This document shows positions 35,158-55,900 of a stretch of 64,000 nt of DNA, piece by piece; within the stretch, counting starts at the first letter, position 1, and the number at the start of each line of letters is the position of its first letter. The stretch is from Amorphophallus konjac (Eukaryota > Streptophyta > Magnoliopsida > Alismatales > Araceae). The notes under the pieces were generated by a model. That model saw only the letters and a program-made list of their open reading frames with translations, was not told the origin of the DNA and did no database searches. A program made the translations under genes and the position numbers. The stretch lies in contig CM040123.1 in assembly GCA_022559845.1 (NCBI GenBank), positions 321,885,933 to 321,949,932 of the forward strand. The letters are read 5' to 3'.

Positions 35158-35311
35158 TTGATTATATCGCTCCTATAATCAAAATTTTGTTCCGGGGGCT
35201 CCGCCCTCGGAAACTTCAGCAAGGGGCGCTGCCCCCTTGAACCCCGCGACCTGACCGGGCAGGTCGATCCCCGCGACCTGACCGCGTAGGTCGATCCGCG
35301 TGCGAGGGCGC
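35158..35311 (+). repeat. GC-rich segment replacing part of family A LTR
   Basis: The segment contains GGGGGCTCCGCCCTCGG, GGGGCGCTGCCCCC and two tandem copies of CCCCGCGACCTGACCG-type sequence. Unlike the other LTR copies, about 70 bp of LTR are missing here, so it is a replacement and not a clean insertion. Origin unknown. Confidence 0.55.
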
Positions 35312-35681
35312 AACATTGAGCTTTCACATTTGCCATCTCCACTCCATTCCTTGGATTATCTTGTAGTATGCTATCAAGAAGTTACACCGACCTTGAACCA
35401 TCCATAAGGCAAGACATGCACTGACCATATGAAGAATATGCAATGACCTTATGTGTGATACTATTCAGCTTGATTTCTGTACTTGAAACATGCTAGATTT
35501 TCGTGCCTCCAATATTGTCATATGCCTTGATATCTGTGTATCCGTATCCAGTTGATCTTTTGCACTGGAAGTATAATGACCTGAAATATGAATATTAACA
35601 TTATCAAATGCAGGTATAATGACTACAGAGGCAGACATCATCAAAACTATAAAAGTAATCATGGTGCACACATGTTCAACA

Positions 35682-37102
35682 GGTCGACCTAATCTCCCAG
35701 AACTGAAAACTCTGTAAAATTACAGAGTTCGGTCGACCGTCCCCACTGGACCGGTCGACTGATCCTCCCAGCAACGAAATCTACAAAACCTATAAAATTT
35801 CGGTCGACTGACCGCCTACCTCCGGTCGACCGAACCCCCCAAGGCAGCCAAGTTTGACCTTGTTTTCAACCAACGTCTTCAAGCCTCTCTTGTGGACTTT
35901 TCAGTCCTCTAGCCTCCAAATTCGCCAGGAAACGTGGATCTATGTCTGGGAATGTTCCTTGACCAACTCAAGACATATAAAAACACCTCTTAGGGCAAAG
36001 AAACAAAGGGGGGATCCAAGGATTGAAGGAGAGGCGGCCAAAGGAGAAAGAAGACTACTGTAGCTCCGTAAACAGTAACTCGTGCAAGATTTCTTCATCC
36101 ATCTCAAAGCTCTTCAAGCTCCATCTGAAGCCAATCAATCTCCATTCAAGTGAAGAAGCAAGTCTTGTTCAAGATCTGCATCATACACTAAGGGGGAGCC
36201 TAAATGAGGAGTTCTTTCTTTTGTGCTTCATCTGTTTTTATGTTTTAAGCTTCAAGTCTGTGTTCTTCGTAATCTATAAACATTCGTGTGCGTGTGCATC
36301 AGTTCAGATCCGTGGTCGTGCGTGTTGTCTTGTTTAGATCTATGTGTGTGTGCGTGGATCTTCTTAAATCTGCATGTGTGTGAGAATCTATCCAGATCTG
36401 GTTGTACCAGTGTGTAGAGTACTACATCTGTTGTAGTGTGTGTGGGTGTTGTTGATCCGGCCGTTGGATAGTGTTGGAGACTCCATCTCCATGTGTGTGT
36501 GTATTGGGGTGCGTCCCCGTGTGTGTGTTGGAGCATTGCTCCGTGTTGGGATTTATTCCCGTGTGTGTTGGAGCTTTACTCCGTATTGGAGAGTCTTCCC
36601 CGTGCTAGTTTTCCAGCAGTGAAGCCTCACCGGGTTTTGATGAGGGGTGGACGTAAGTTGCTGTCGTTGCATCCGAACCACCTTAAAATTCCTTGTGTCT
36701 TGTGGTTTGAGCTGTATGGTTTGATTCAATTCTTCTACCCCCATTCTGTGTGATTGATATTGCATATTATCTCTTCCGCATTTGTCTCTTCATATCTAGC
36801 ATAAATCGATCTGTTCTATAAGTAGATCTTTGGTATATTGAAAAATATTTTTGAATTGACAAGACCAGTCTTGTCAAGACGATAGCACCTTGCGTGAGCA
36901 GAATCCTTGGATTCATACCTCCATCTAGTACCAAAGAACTATCGTGGCATTAGATTTGGATATATCTAATTTATAATTATACATATCTGAATTTCTAATT
37001 GCTACTTTATCACATCTATCTTAAATCGAGTAAAAGTTTTCTTAAAATATTGAATCACCTAATTTACCTCCCCTCTTGGGTGTCATTGATCGCGGGACTT
37101 CA
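35682..37102 (+). mobile_element. Family B LTR, 3' portion, plus orientation (third copy)
   Basis: It corresponds to 22246-23662. It starts at GGTCGACCTAATCTCC within the palindrome array and ends at GCGGGACTTCA. TATA at 35976-35983; hairpin array 36478-36603; hairpin block 36626-36682. No primer site follows; instead the sequence turns into an inverted 5' half of the same LTR. Confidence 0.85.
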
Positions 37103-38070
37103 GACCGAACTCTGTAATTTTACAGAGTTTTCAGTTCTGGGAGATTAGGTCGACCGCCCCTGCTGGCCAGGTCGACTGAACTTTGAAATACCTGCAGAAA
37201 TAAGATTGTCAGCCCATGGATCATATCATTATAGAATATACTGTAAGACCACACTTTGTTCCATTCAATTTGAGTTGGTTTGGACTCATTCTAGTCTTTT
37301 GAAACACGATCCTTTTAAGCTTCAAATCCTCGTTCAATTAATGCATTTTGATTTTAATCTAGCTTTGATTATGCATGGAATGCATTCAACACTATGCAAA
37401 AGACCCATGAAATCTCATTTCAAAAAGACCCTCTGTGAAAATGCAAGGAACAAGTTCAACGCATTAAGAGCACATGAAAAGATATGTATGAGAAACCTTT
37501 GAAAACCTAAGTATTAGCTTCCAATCTATTGATCAAGGTTAAGTCAATACATTCATCAACAATCAAATCCACATGTTCAGGCATAAAAGAATCTTTTCAC
37601 ATCAGACCAAATCAACTTCCCATGAAGGCAAGTCGACTTTACTTGCTTTACCAGATTTGAGACTTCCATAGTTTTACCAAAGGTTCTTGAAGAATGTAGA
37701 CATAGTTTACCACCTGTTTTAGTTGTAGATCGCAAGGTGCTTATCCACACGTTTTTACCTTCCAAGCGACCACCATGAGGTTTGATCCTACAATTCAAGA
37801 TAGTCAAGGCTAATACATCATGAGATACACAAAGACTTTGTTCACAGTTAAAAGCTATGAAACCTCTTGAAAAATCAACAATTTCAACCAAGAATCAAGA
37901 CCATATAGCAATGCATTTAACCAATATGTTTGAGCCTGCCTCAAAAGCCATTTGCCATCTCAACCATATTTGAACAACAACATGAGTGCACACTGACATC
38001 AAGAACATGTGCAAGCAAACACAAAGTTTAGTTATCATCAAAAATATATGCAAGGCATATACAATAGTTA
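37103..38070 (-). mobile_element. Family B LTR, 5' portion, minus orientation
   Basis: Inverted copy of 21315-22300. It begins within the palindrome array (GACCGAACTCTG) and ends at the LTR start (GGCATATACAA at about 38070). Its first 57 bp are the exact complement of 35682-35738. Confidence 0.85.
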
Positions 38071-38084
38071 CTATACTTCTAAAC

Positions 38085-38986
38085 TTTAGCCATCAGCTCA
38101 GGGAAAGTAGTGGGAGTCTTCTTGGCGAGAGAGCCTTAAAGAACTAGGTCAGCGGTGCCTCGCAACATGGAAGTGACAGCCGTAGAAATGTCCAGGTTTT
38201 GGATTTAGAGGGTCTCAACGTAGAACCAACTTAGATATGACCTGAGTATCTCCCCCCTTTGGCTAGCCAAAGTTTTACTGGGCCAGCCGGGCATACCCAG
38301 AAAAGTGAGAAAGGAAAGCTTTACAAAGCTGTAGCGAAGTGGGTATGGAACCAGGGGCTAGGTGTTTTAAACCAGACTGTTGCTCCCTTTTCTAAGGTGA
38401 GAGGAAAAGCCCCGCACTTGATGTGGCCAGTGACTCCTGAAAGGGTAAGGAAATTATCAAACCTTTTCCAATGGTCGTTGGGATATGCTGTATCATTGTA
38501 CGATTTTATGGCAGGGAGCTCCTACTTCCCCTTGTGTACGGTAGCAAGTGCTTCGGGGGCAAAAGGGGAGCAACTAACCCGAGTTGTGGAATGCACCTGT
38601 TCGATCACCTTAGTGATTGCCTTATTGAATTCCTTTTCAAGTCCTCGATCTGGCGCTCTATGGACAGGAGGGCCTCTCGGCGGGGGCCAACTTCTGGAGG
38701 AGCGCTAGAGGAAGAGGAGTTGTGGGTGATCTCTTGGCAACAGCTCGTCGGGTGGACTGGCGGAGGGGGGAGTTGATCACATTCTTGGTTGGCCATGGTG
38801 GGGCCTGTGCGTCCATCTATTGGTCAGCCCGAGATCTGTCTCTTGTAGAGATCACATCTATTCCAGCAAGGAGCCAAATTGCTCCTGGGGGACAAGAGTA
38901 GGGGGATCAGGGGGAATAGGTCCAATAGAGGGTTGCACTTCGACGTTCGGGTTAGTCATTTTAGTATTATTACGAGAGGGGGCCAT
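38085..38986 (-). pseudogene. gag: Ty3/gypsy gag fragment, degraded
   Basis: Reading the minus strand from ATG 38986 (MAPSRNNTKMTNPNVEVQPS), stops and frame changes interrupt a Gag-like chain: a Pro/Ser-rich N-terminus with SSSSSAPPEVGPRREALLSI (about 38650-38720), then PFAPEALATVHKGK, and the retrotransposon Gag core (CGAFPLTLEKGATVWF at about 38390, with IKSYND and LAKK flanks). This core is the capsid-forming region of plant gypsy elements. The right order of blocks on one strand shows a real but dead gag. It is cut at about 38080 by the family B LTR. Confidence 0.7.
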
Positions 38987-39720
38987 GGCTTTCTTGTTGT
39001 TCCCACATAGTGTCAAAGTGTTTCGTATACTACACTTGAATTTATTTTGTAAGACTAGACAAAATATTAGGGTAACAAGTCACAATGCTAAAGATGAAAA
39101 TTGAGCCTTAGGACGGAAGCCCCGAGCATCAAAGGAAGCCCTCCGAGCGTCGAAGCAGGTCCTCCTGCATAGGAAGATAATTTTTCACAGAGAGATGATG
39201 TTCGTGAGGAAAAATCCTATGATACTTAAGTTAGCAAAAGTCAAGAGGTAAACTAGCAGAAAGAGAAAGTAATAGAGAGAGCAATTGTCTACATACTTTG
39301 GGGGTTTATCATGGCTAACTTTTTATAGGGGTAGATTCCGAGTCTTGGCATGATTCTTTATCTGGGAAGGTGTCGTGCAATCGTGAGAATAAAGCAGACT
39401 ACGTTAGAATCTCGAATTGGCGATAGGAGATTACAAACCTAAGTAATCATGTCAAGATTATGAAATTACCTACTTAGGTAATACGCGTGGGAACTGTATA
39501 TGGTAAGGTAATTTTAGAAGATGGTTTTCTAATGATATCTTTACAATCAGTTAATATCACTTTACGACGACACGTTGTCACTGCCATCGTGTCGCTTAGA
39601 ATACACAATATGATAGGAGTCCGTCGGGACGAGAGAAGTGGGTCACGAGGAGGATCCGCCCGTATCAGGATGATCGTTAGAGTAAATTAATATCATACTA
39701 AATATTTCTAGCTCAGGTTA
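38987..39720 (-). mobile_element. Probable leader/LTR of the gypsy element
   Basis: Lies upstream of the gag start on the same strand. A TATA-like CTATAAAAAG (minus, about 39325-39334) supports a promoter-bearing LTR. Ends and primer site were not identified. Confidence 0.4.
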
Positions 39721-40369
39721 GTACTGTGCCCTTTTTTCTGATCAATATAGATGAAAGCTTTCATTAACCCGGTATACTTGCAGTGAAGCCGACGTAAACC
39801 CAACCCATACGGCAGTAGAAGGCAAGCCATAGATGGCTACAACCCAAACCCCAAACAGAGATTCATAGTTTATCAGTAAACAATGAAACCTAACTGAGAA
39901 CCGACTTGTGTGGGAGAATGTTTCATTTCATCGTCAGGTTCGAGTTGAAGGAGGCTGCGTGAAGAGTAGAATTAATATGTATTTACAACCAGTGTCCACA
40001 TAAAGAATGCAATTTTTTTTTAAAAAACCACAATTTAGTCGTAGTTTTTCATATATATATATATATATTCATCAATAAATCATGATTTATTAAAACTTAT
40101 TAAAAACTCATAAATTCAAAGACAATAATTTAATCATGTACCTTTTTAAAAAGTTAATCTTTTGTTGTATATTCTTTAAGTTCCAATCATATTTTAAAGT
40201 TATATTTTATATCTTAAACATTAACATCTCTTTCACGACTTGCTAATAAAATTTTAATTCTTTATGATTGGATATATTTTCCTGAAATCTCTTTTTTTTT
40301 TCAAATCTTAACTTGAAATCGATAACAATATCTTCAACAGATTAAATTAAGCGTAAGTCTAACTCAAAC
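39721..40369. other. Non-coding, AT-rich
   Basis: No gene or clear repeat seen except T- and A-rich tracts and a short (TA)n at 40050-40070. Confidence 0.5.
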
Positions 40370-40870
40370 CAATGTTCTCAGAATCGAATCGGTCAATGAG
40401 TTGGTTCGGTTCGAACCGGTTAGATCGTTCAATCGAACCGATTTGAATTGTGATGTCATCATAATATTGATAGATAGTCCGACCTGATTTTATAACTTAA
40501 GATGATAAAAAATAAAATATAATGATCAAAATAAATAAATATATACGTATAATTATTAGTTATGATTATGTAAGTATATAAGTAAAAAAATAACAATAAT
40601 ATGATTAAATAAATTAACCTTAAAATTTTGTAATATTTTATTGATCTTCACTCCTCACAATTGACATCTATACTCTTTTAAATATTTAAACTTCTAATAT
40701 ATCTAAAATAAAAAGATAAATAATAACAAATTAATAATAATAAGATAATTTTATTTACATCTGCATATAATTTTGAATATTTAAATATTTTTATATTTTA
40801 AAAGATGAATCAGGTTGAATTAATTAGGACCGACCGATCGCTACGATCCGATCCGATCGATAACACTGAA
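40370..40870. mobile_element. Possible MITE with CAGTGTT-type ends
   Basis: The left end reads CAATGTTCTCAGAATCG followed by GGTTCGGTTCGAACCGG, a palindrome. The right end, read in reverse, gives CAGTGTTATCGATCGGATCGG. Between them is about 350 bp of AT-rich DNA. The ends are imperfect and no duplication could be confirmed. Confidence 0.4.
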
Positions 40871-40986
40871 ACTAACTGCCCTCAAGTTACCCTCCTTGAT
40901 AACAGCGGTTTTTACCCTCCTTCCCCCCCTAATGCTGTTGGCCCAGCCATGTGTCTTCTCCTCGTAAAAAAAGATGGCAAGTTAGA

Positions 40987-41009
40987 GAGAGAGAGAGAGA
41001 GAGAGTGTG
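40987..41009 (+). repeat. (GA)n microsatellite upstream of alanine aminotransferase
   Basis: About eleven GA units; a second short (AG)n run lies at 41200-41214. Such tracts are common in plant 5' flanks and leaders. Confidence 0.9.
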
Positions 41010-41221
41010 AGGCCATTGTCAATTCCGTGTGCCTGCAAGTGAAGAAAGTATGGAGAGAGAATATAGAGATGGTGGGGAGCACCGAGCATGGAGGGGGATC
41101 GAGGGAAGGCAGGCGGCGTTTATTGGCAAGAGTTGAACTTGAAAGTTGAAACCACCCACCACCAGCCCCCAGGTCCGTCCCTTTTGCCGTGCTAGGCTAG
41201 AGAGAGAGAGAGAGATACATC

Positions 41222-41229
41222 TATAAAAG
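41222..41229 (+). promoter_or_regulatory. TATA-like box close to first ATG of alanine aminotransferase
   Basis: TATAAAAG lies only 13 bp upstream of the ATG at 41242. If it works as a TATA box, transcription would start near 41255, inside the first coding exon, and the first usable ATG would be at 41389. Longer transcripts from further upstream would use 41242. Confidence 0.4.
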
Positions 41230-41241
41230 ACTGCCCCTGCG

Positions 41242-50751
<9,510 letters not shown>

Positions 50752-51130
50752 GATGCTGCCCAGTGGAAGTTTTTAGGCTCAACTGCGGCGTTCAGCATTG
50801 ATCTACCTCAATAAGAAAACTATAGGCTGTGCTTCTTCCTTCTCTGGATGAGCCCTTTCTTTCTTTTTTTTTTTGGGGTATCGAGACCTTTACTTCGAAG
50901 CCTTATAATAACATCCAGGCGTTCTATGTTTCCGCCTTATATGGGGAACTCGTGGGGTTTTTTTTCTTACCACCTTGCACATGCAAAAATGGTGTTTGAG
51001 TCTCTCGACATGGATTGTGACTGATTTCTATTGGGTGAAAAAAATAAAGAATTGAAGCCCATCCATCCATCCATGGCTCTGCTACAATAAACGGACCTTG
51101 AAGTTGATCAGAGTCTTGCCTGTTTAGCAT
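50752..51130 (+). terminator. Alanine aminotransferase 3' UTR and likely poly(A) signals
   Basis: Poly(A)-type hexamers are seen: CAATAAG (about 50810), AAATAAAG (about 51046) and CAATAAAC (about 51086). The real end cannot be told from sequence alone. Confidence 0.4.
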
Positions 51131-52820
51131 CTCACTCTTTTCATTTCCACGTTCGTTCTTGTTATAAAACGTCCTTGGTCAAAGAGAGAACTGAAGTTAT
51201 TCATTCATCTTAATAAATAACAAAAAAATAAAATATGGCTATAATTTTACATTTTAGCCTCCATAATTATCTCTAATGTAAGATTCATCCCTGTACTCTT
51301 CAAGATCATCCAAAATTTTAAAACAAAGGACCGCCACGTTTAGACAAAGGTATGATTGTTAAGAATATTCTTTTCTTTTGTCAAATAAAATGAAAAAATT
51401 ACCCGAGAGTAACTCAAAAAGTTACCCCTCCCCACTCTTTATTACCTTCTCGGGGGTACAATGTTTGGTTTACTAGAGTTTGTTTACATTAACCAGAGTT
51501 AAGTTGGCATCATCGCCTTTGCCTTTGGAAAGAAATCAAGCGGGGATTTCATCATTGGAATCCTCGATAGGCTCCGTTTGGAAACGAGATGGCCAAAGCA
51601 CATTTTATTAAAATTAATATGTCGTACTCATATATAGTGTGTCGATGATTCGTAATCATTTAAAATTTACATAATCAATTATGACGGTGTTTTGAGAGAT
51701 TTTGAGAATTCGGCATTTTTATGTTTAGTTCTCTTTCTTCCTCAAAAAGTATTTTTTACGAAAGTCAAGAATGGCTTTACCTATTTGAAAAAATTTAAAA
51801 ACTGTCAGGATGATTTTATCTCGAAAGTTATGTCCAAATACGATTTCTAAACGGGACCTTAATTTTTAACAAATGTCCGATGATTGTCTAAACTTTTGAG
51901 TACGGAAAAAATCCTCGTGAGAGAGATTGTAGGAACAAAATTTTAGTGTGCCCGTGAATCCGCAGAATCAAGTGTAAAGGCGCTTCTTAAGATTTATAAT
52001 GATGACTAATCTTTGACGTGTGAAAAGTTTTGTACGGTTGCAAGATTATACTGATATCGGTGAAGTTAGGTGAGTTTTCAAACCAGCAAAATCAATAGCA
52101 AAAGTTTATTTTAGAATTCTGGAAGATTGTGAGGAGTTATTTAAGAATACGAAGATTAAAAGGGTTAAACATATAATTGACTATAATTACAGGGAACTAA
52201 ATGTGAAAATTCTAATATAAATGTGAGATGGGGCCATGGGGGTGTGTCCCTCGTACCCTTTGGCAAGTATTTTATTGCTCGTAAAGATTTTGAAGTGTCG
52301 ATACCCCGATGAGATGGCGGTGGTGGTCTCTCACATGGTGTGTAGTAATTAAGGTTTGACATCTATGTTCGCGTTCTGACTCGTACGTCCCGATTTGACT
52401 CAGACGATAGGTGAGGTGCCCAGGTCTTAGGTCGTGATCGGAATATTTCATTAATTTAATATTTTATTATATATATTATATATATAAAGAATCTTTTTTA
52501 TTTTACTATATTATTATATATATATTATATATATAAAGAGTATTTTTTATTTTATTATATATATATTATATATATAATTTTTTTATTTTAATATTTTATG
52601 AGATGAATTAAAACGGAGCGTGACAGGATCGTCCTGTCCCGTCTCAGATTGTGACGATAAATCTTAATAACAAGTAGTACCGATAACGTGATAACGTTGA
52701 ATTATGTACAGTTGGTTCTCCAGTGGACCAGACCGCTCAAACTTATACGATGGGTAATTTGGACATTTCATCATAATTAAGCTTCCACTACAAGACTCCG
52801 CATTCCAAAAATTAAACGAG
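51131..52820. other. Intergenic, AT-rich, with small repeats
   Basis: No gene seen. 51570-51858 has imperfect inverted ends (AGGCTCCGTTTGGAAA and TTTCTAAACGGGACCT), a possible MITE. 52460-52600 is a tandem repeat of about three units of about 50 bp rich in (AT)n and TTTTTTATTTTA. Confidence 0.5.
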
Positions 52821-52834
52821 CTGCAGCTGCTCGT

Positions 52835-52842
52835 TTTGGCGC
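52835..52842 (+). promoter_or_regulatory. E2F-type site upstream of RAD51
   Basis: TTTGGCGC fits the E2F consensus TTTSSCGC, about 72 bp before the ATG. E2F factors drive S-phase genes, and RAD51 is a known kind of target. Function here is inferred. Confidence 0.55.
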
Positions 52843-52913
52843 GCTCCCCCCCCCGCCTCTCTCGACTCGTCTTCCCATCTTTCTGCACAACGCCGGGCGA
52901 AGCGAGCGAGGTC

Positions 52914-55900
52914 ATGGCGGCGGCCGCTCAGCAGCACAAGCAGCAGAAGATGGCGGAGGAGCAGGAGGACCTCGAGGAGATGCAGCACGGTCCCCTTCCT
53001 GTCGAGCAGCTCCAGGTGGGGGCTTCCCTTCTCTCTCCCCCTCCCTTTCTCTGCTTGCTGACCCATATCTTGATACCCTAATCTTTTGTATCCCGCTTCC
53101 TCGTTTGGGAATGACGCAAGATTGGGCCTTTCTCGGATATTCTTGTCCCTCGTGCTTGTGTGCAGATGGGTTTGCCGTCCATTCCTTTTCTTTTCTTTGG
53201 TTACGATGGTTTTTCCCGGGAAAGTGGCTTCTTTTCTTGTCCATCTGGCTTAGTTTTTACGGGTTTCTCCCCTCTTGCCGATTTACTGCCGTTTTGTACT
53301 CGCAGTGGGTTCGGATAGTGTTGGAGTTGTTGTTTGTCTCGTCTTTGATTGTGTGCCTTCTCTAGTTATATCCGCTGCCCAGGCGAAGCATTTCAAATTT
53401 TTTTTTTTGGGGGGGGGGGTTGTGGTGGTCTCTTTTTATTTCATCTCACTCTTTTACATGCATCTCTCTTTCCTCCGAGTTAAATGCGTGGCTTTCCTCA
53501 GCTTTCTTTTTTTCTGGGTATTACTAGATGCAAGCATGTACACTTTAGAATCCACTCATATGGATGAACTGGTCTTAATAGAAGCTAACAGTTTGGTTAT
53601 TGTTCTTGCAATATCAAGAGAATGAAGTCTTGATTTTCTTTTTTCCAGCATTTTCTTAATTTTAATTACACCAAATTATTTATCCTGCTTTAAACGTTAG
53701 CTCTAACGAATTTTACGTTGTGTAGTTACATTTACCACAATCTTGCATTTTTTTTTCAATGTCTATTTTCATTCATCAAGTAATGTAGCCGCTCAAAGCA
53801 TTTGAAATGGCATCCACATCATCACCTTTGTTAGAGTTCTGCGTTTTTCCTAGTCCTCATTAATCGTATCTATGTCAAAACTTCTAGATTTTATATTATT
53901 TTTGTAATGGTCTTTTTACTTTCTGTTAGTTACGATAAAGGATTTTGAAGCTGCACACTGCAATGGTTAATTTTAGCTATAAACTTTGCTCATGTTGTGA
54001 TGTAAAATATATGCCCCAAAGTCTACATCTTAAACTTTTATCTAGGCATGAACACTATGTGGTTGAATGTTGGTTTTTTTACATATTCACTCTTAGCTGA
54101 ATCATGCTTTGGTTAACCTCTAATCGAAGGTGGAAATGACCATAATGTCTCCTATAAAATACAATTGAGGCACTTCCTCTGTTAGGCTTAAAAGGAATTT
54201 TGGTCTATTAAAAAACCTATTAGTGGGGTAGGGATGCTTGGCTAAGGCCCAATAGGGTCCAATGATCTGAAAACAATCAGCCAATTTGGTTTGATTGTGA
54301 ACAATACAAAAGTCTTGGGATCATGCTAGATAAACTTAAAAATTGAAGTTAAATTAGTTAATGCACTATTTAAGGGGAAAGAGTAGCAAGGAGAGCCTTA
54401 ACCCAGTACCTTCCCTTGTTGGGGGCCCCGTTGTCAGCAAGCATGGCGGAGTCGATGGATCCATGGCGGGGGTAGCTCCTTCTGGGATCTTCCCCTTCCC
54501 TTCCTCTACTATTTTCCCCCTTCGGTTCCCTCGCCACTGCCTCCCCTTCCCTTCCCCTTCTTTTTTTTTTGGTAGCAGGATGACCTCCCGTTGTCACCCT
54601 CCCCATCCTGCCCTCCTGTTTTCTGCCCTCCACCCAATAATAGCTCCCTCTGCCTCCTCCCCTCTGCCACCAGCCAACCCTTCACTTCCACCACCCTCCC
54701 TTGCAGTCGCCTTCTCTCCTTTGTCTCCCCTACCTCGTTGTCTGCCCTGCACCAATGACTGCTCCTCTCCTCCTTTGTCCTCCCTTATTTCCCCCCTTCC
54801 TCTGCCACCATACAACCCCTTGTTCTCGTGAGCCGTGCAGTAGGAGAGGGCTACTTGTAGGAAAGAGCTACTTAGATGTAGAGTGTAAGACGTATTGGAG
54901 TGGAGCTGTCACAACATGGAGCTGCCATTGTGGATGGGGGTTGGAGTAAGAATGAATCAGATTAGTCCCATATCAGAAAGCGGGAAAAGTTATTGGGCTA
55001 TCTATGTAGAGCTTGGATCCATAACTTGTGAGAAACCTTTTAAGGACAAAACCATGTGGGTTCGGCTCGAAGCAGATAATATCTCACAAGAGTGGAATTG
55101 GGTTGTGACATTGTGGTATCAGAGTAGGACCTATACAGTACGATGTGGGTTGGTTTGAGGACGAACCAAGCAGAAGTTGTTAGACATGTAGTGACCCAAT
55201 CGTGAGCCATGTAGGAGCAGAGGGTTACCTGTAGGAAAGGGCTACTTGAATGTAGAGTATAAGACGTACCGGAGTGGAACCACCACGGTGGGGAGTTACC
55301 ATTGTGGATGAGGATTGGGGAAAAATGAACTGAATTAGTCCTATATTGGAAAGTGGGAAAGGTTATTGGGCTATCTATGTAGGACTTGGAACCATAACTT
55401 GTGAGGCGCCTTTTGGGGATAAAATTGTGTGGGCTCAGTTCAAAATGGACAATACCTCAAAAGGGTTGGACCACGTCGTGACAGTTCGTGCCTCCATCAC
55501 CCCCCTACAATTCCCTCATTCTCTTATACATCAACCCCCCACCCCTCCTCCCTACACTCTCTAGACCCTTGGGCGATGGGCCGTGGGGTTTTGGTTTTCT
55601 GGCTTTGCTTCCTGACTTTCGGCTTCCCTTCGACCCTTCCCTTCACCCGATGTTTCATTTCCTTTTGTAAGTGGACTTACTTTAATCCTTACCCACACCC
55701 TATCTGTAACCCTTCTTTCCCATTCCCTTCTGACCTCATTGTGTATCCTCTTGCACTCTTGCCCGTGATCAGAAGCTTATCATGGCTTCCAACCATTTTT
55801 TTTCCAAGCGAGTGTTGCTGTCGGTAGTGCAGAGTCTTGTGAAGTAGTCATGCATGGATTCATTGTCCTCTTGGGTTCCTCTTGCTTCGGTTCTTATTCC

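Larger units (their letters stand above)
29442..35681 (-). mobile_element. Family A LTR, third copy, split by an insertion
   Basis: 29442-30184 and 35077-35681 together follow the family A LTR (about 9850-11338). The outer end CATGTTCAACA at 35681 is the exact LTR terminus; the other end is truncated at about 29442. It is interrupted by the 4.9 kb family C element at 30185-35076. From about 35158 to 35311 a GC-rich segment replaces about 70 bp of the LTR. Palindromes occur at 29960-30145 and the TATA box at 29813-29820. Confidence 0.85.

Noticed and set aside
38259..38708. 149-codon plus-strand frame
   Set aside because: Antisense to a gypsy gag whose Gag core is readable on the minus strand.
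53105..53625. Frames in RAD51 intron 1 coding hydrophobic peptides
   Set aside because: T-rich intron sequence; no start context, no splice support, no family.
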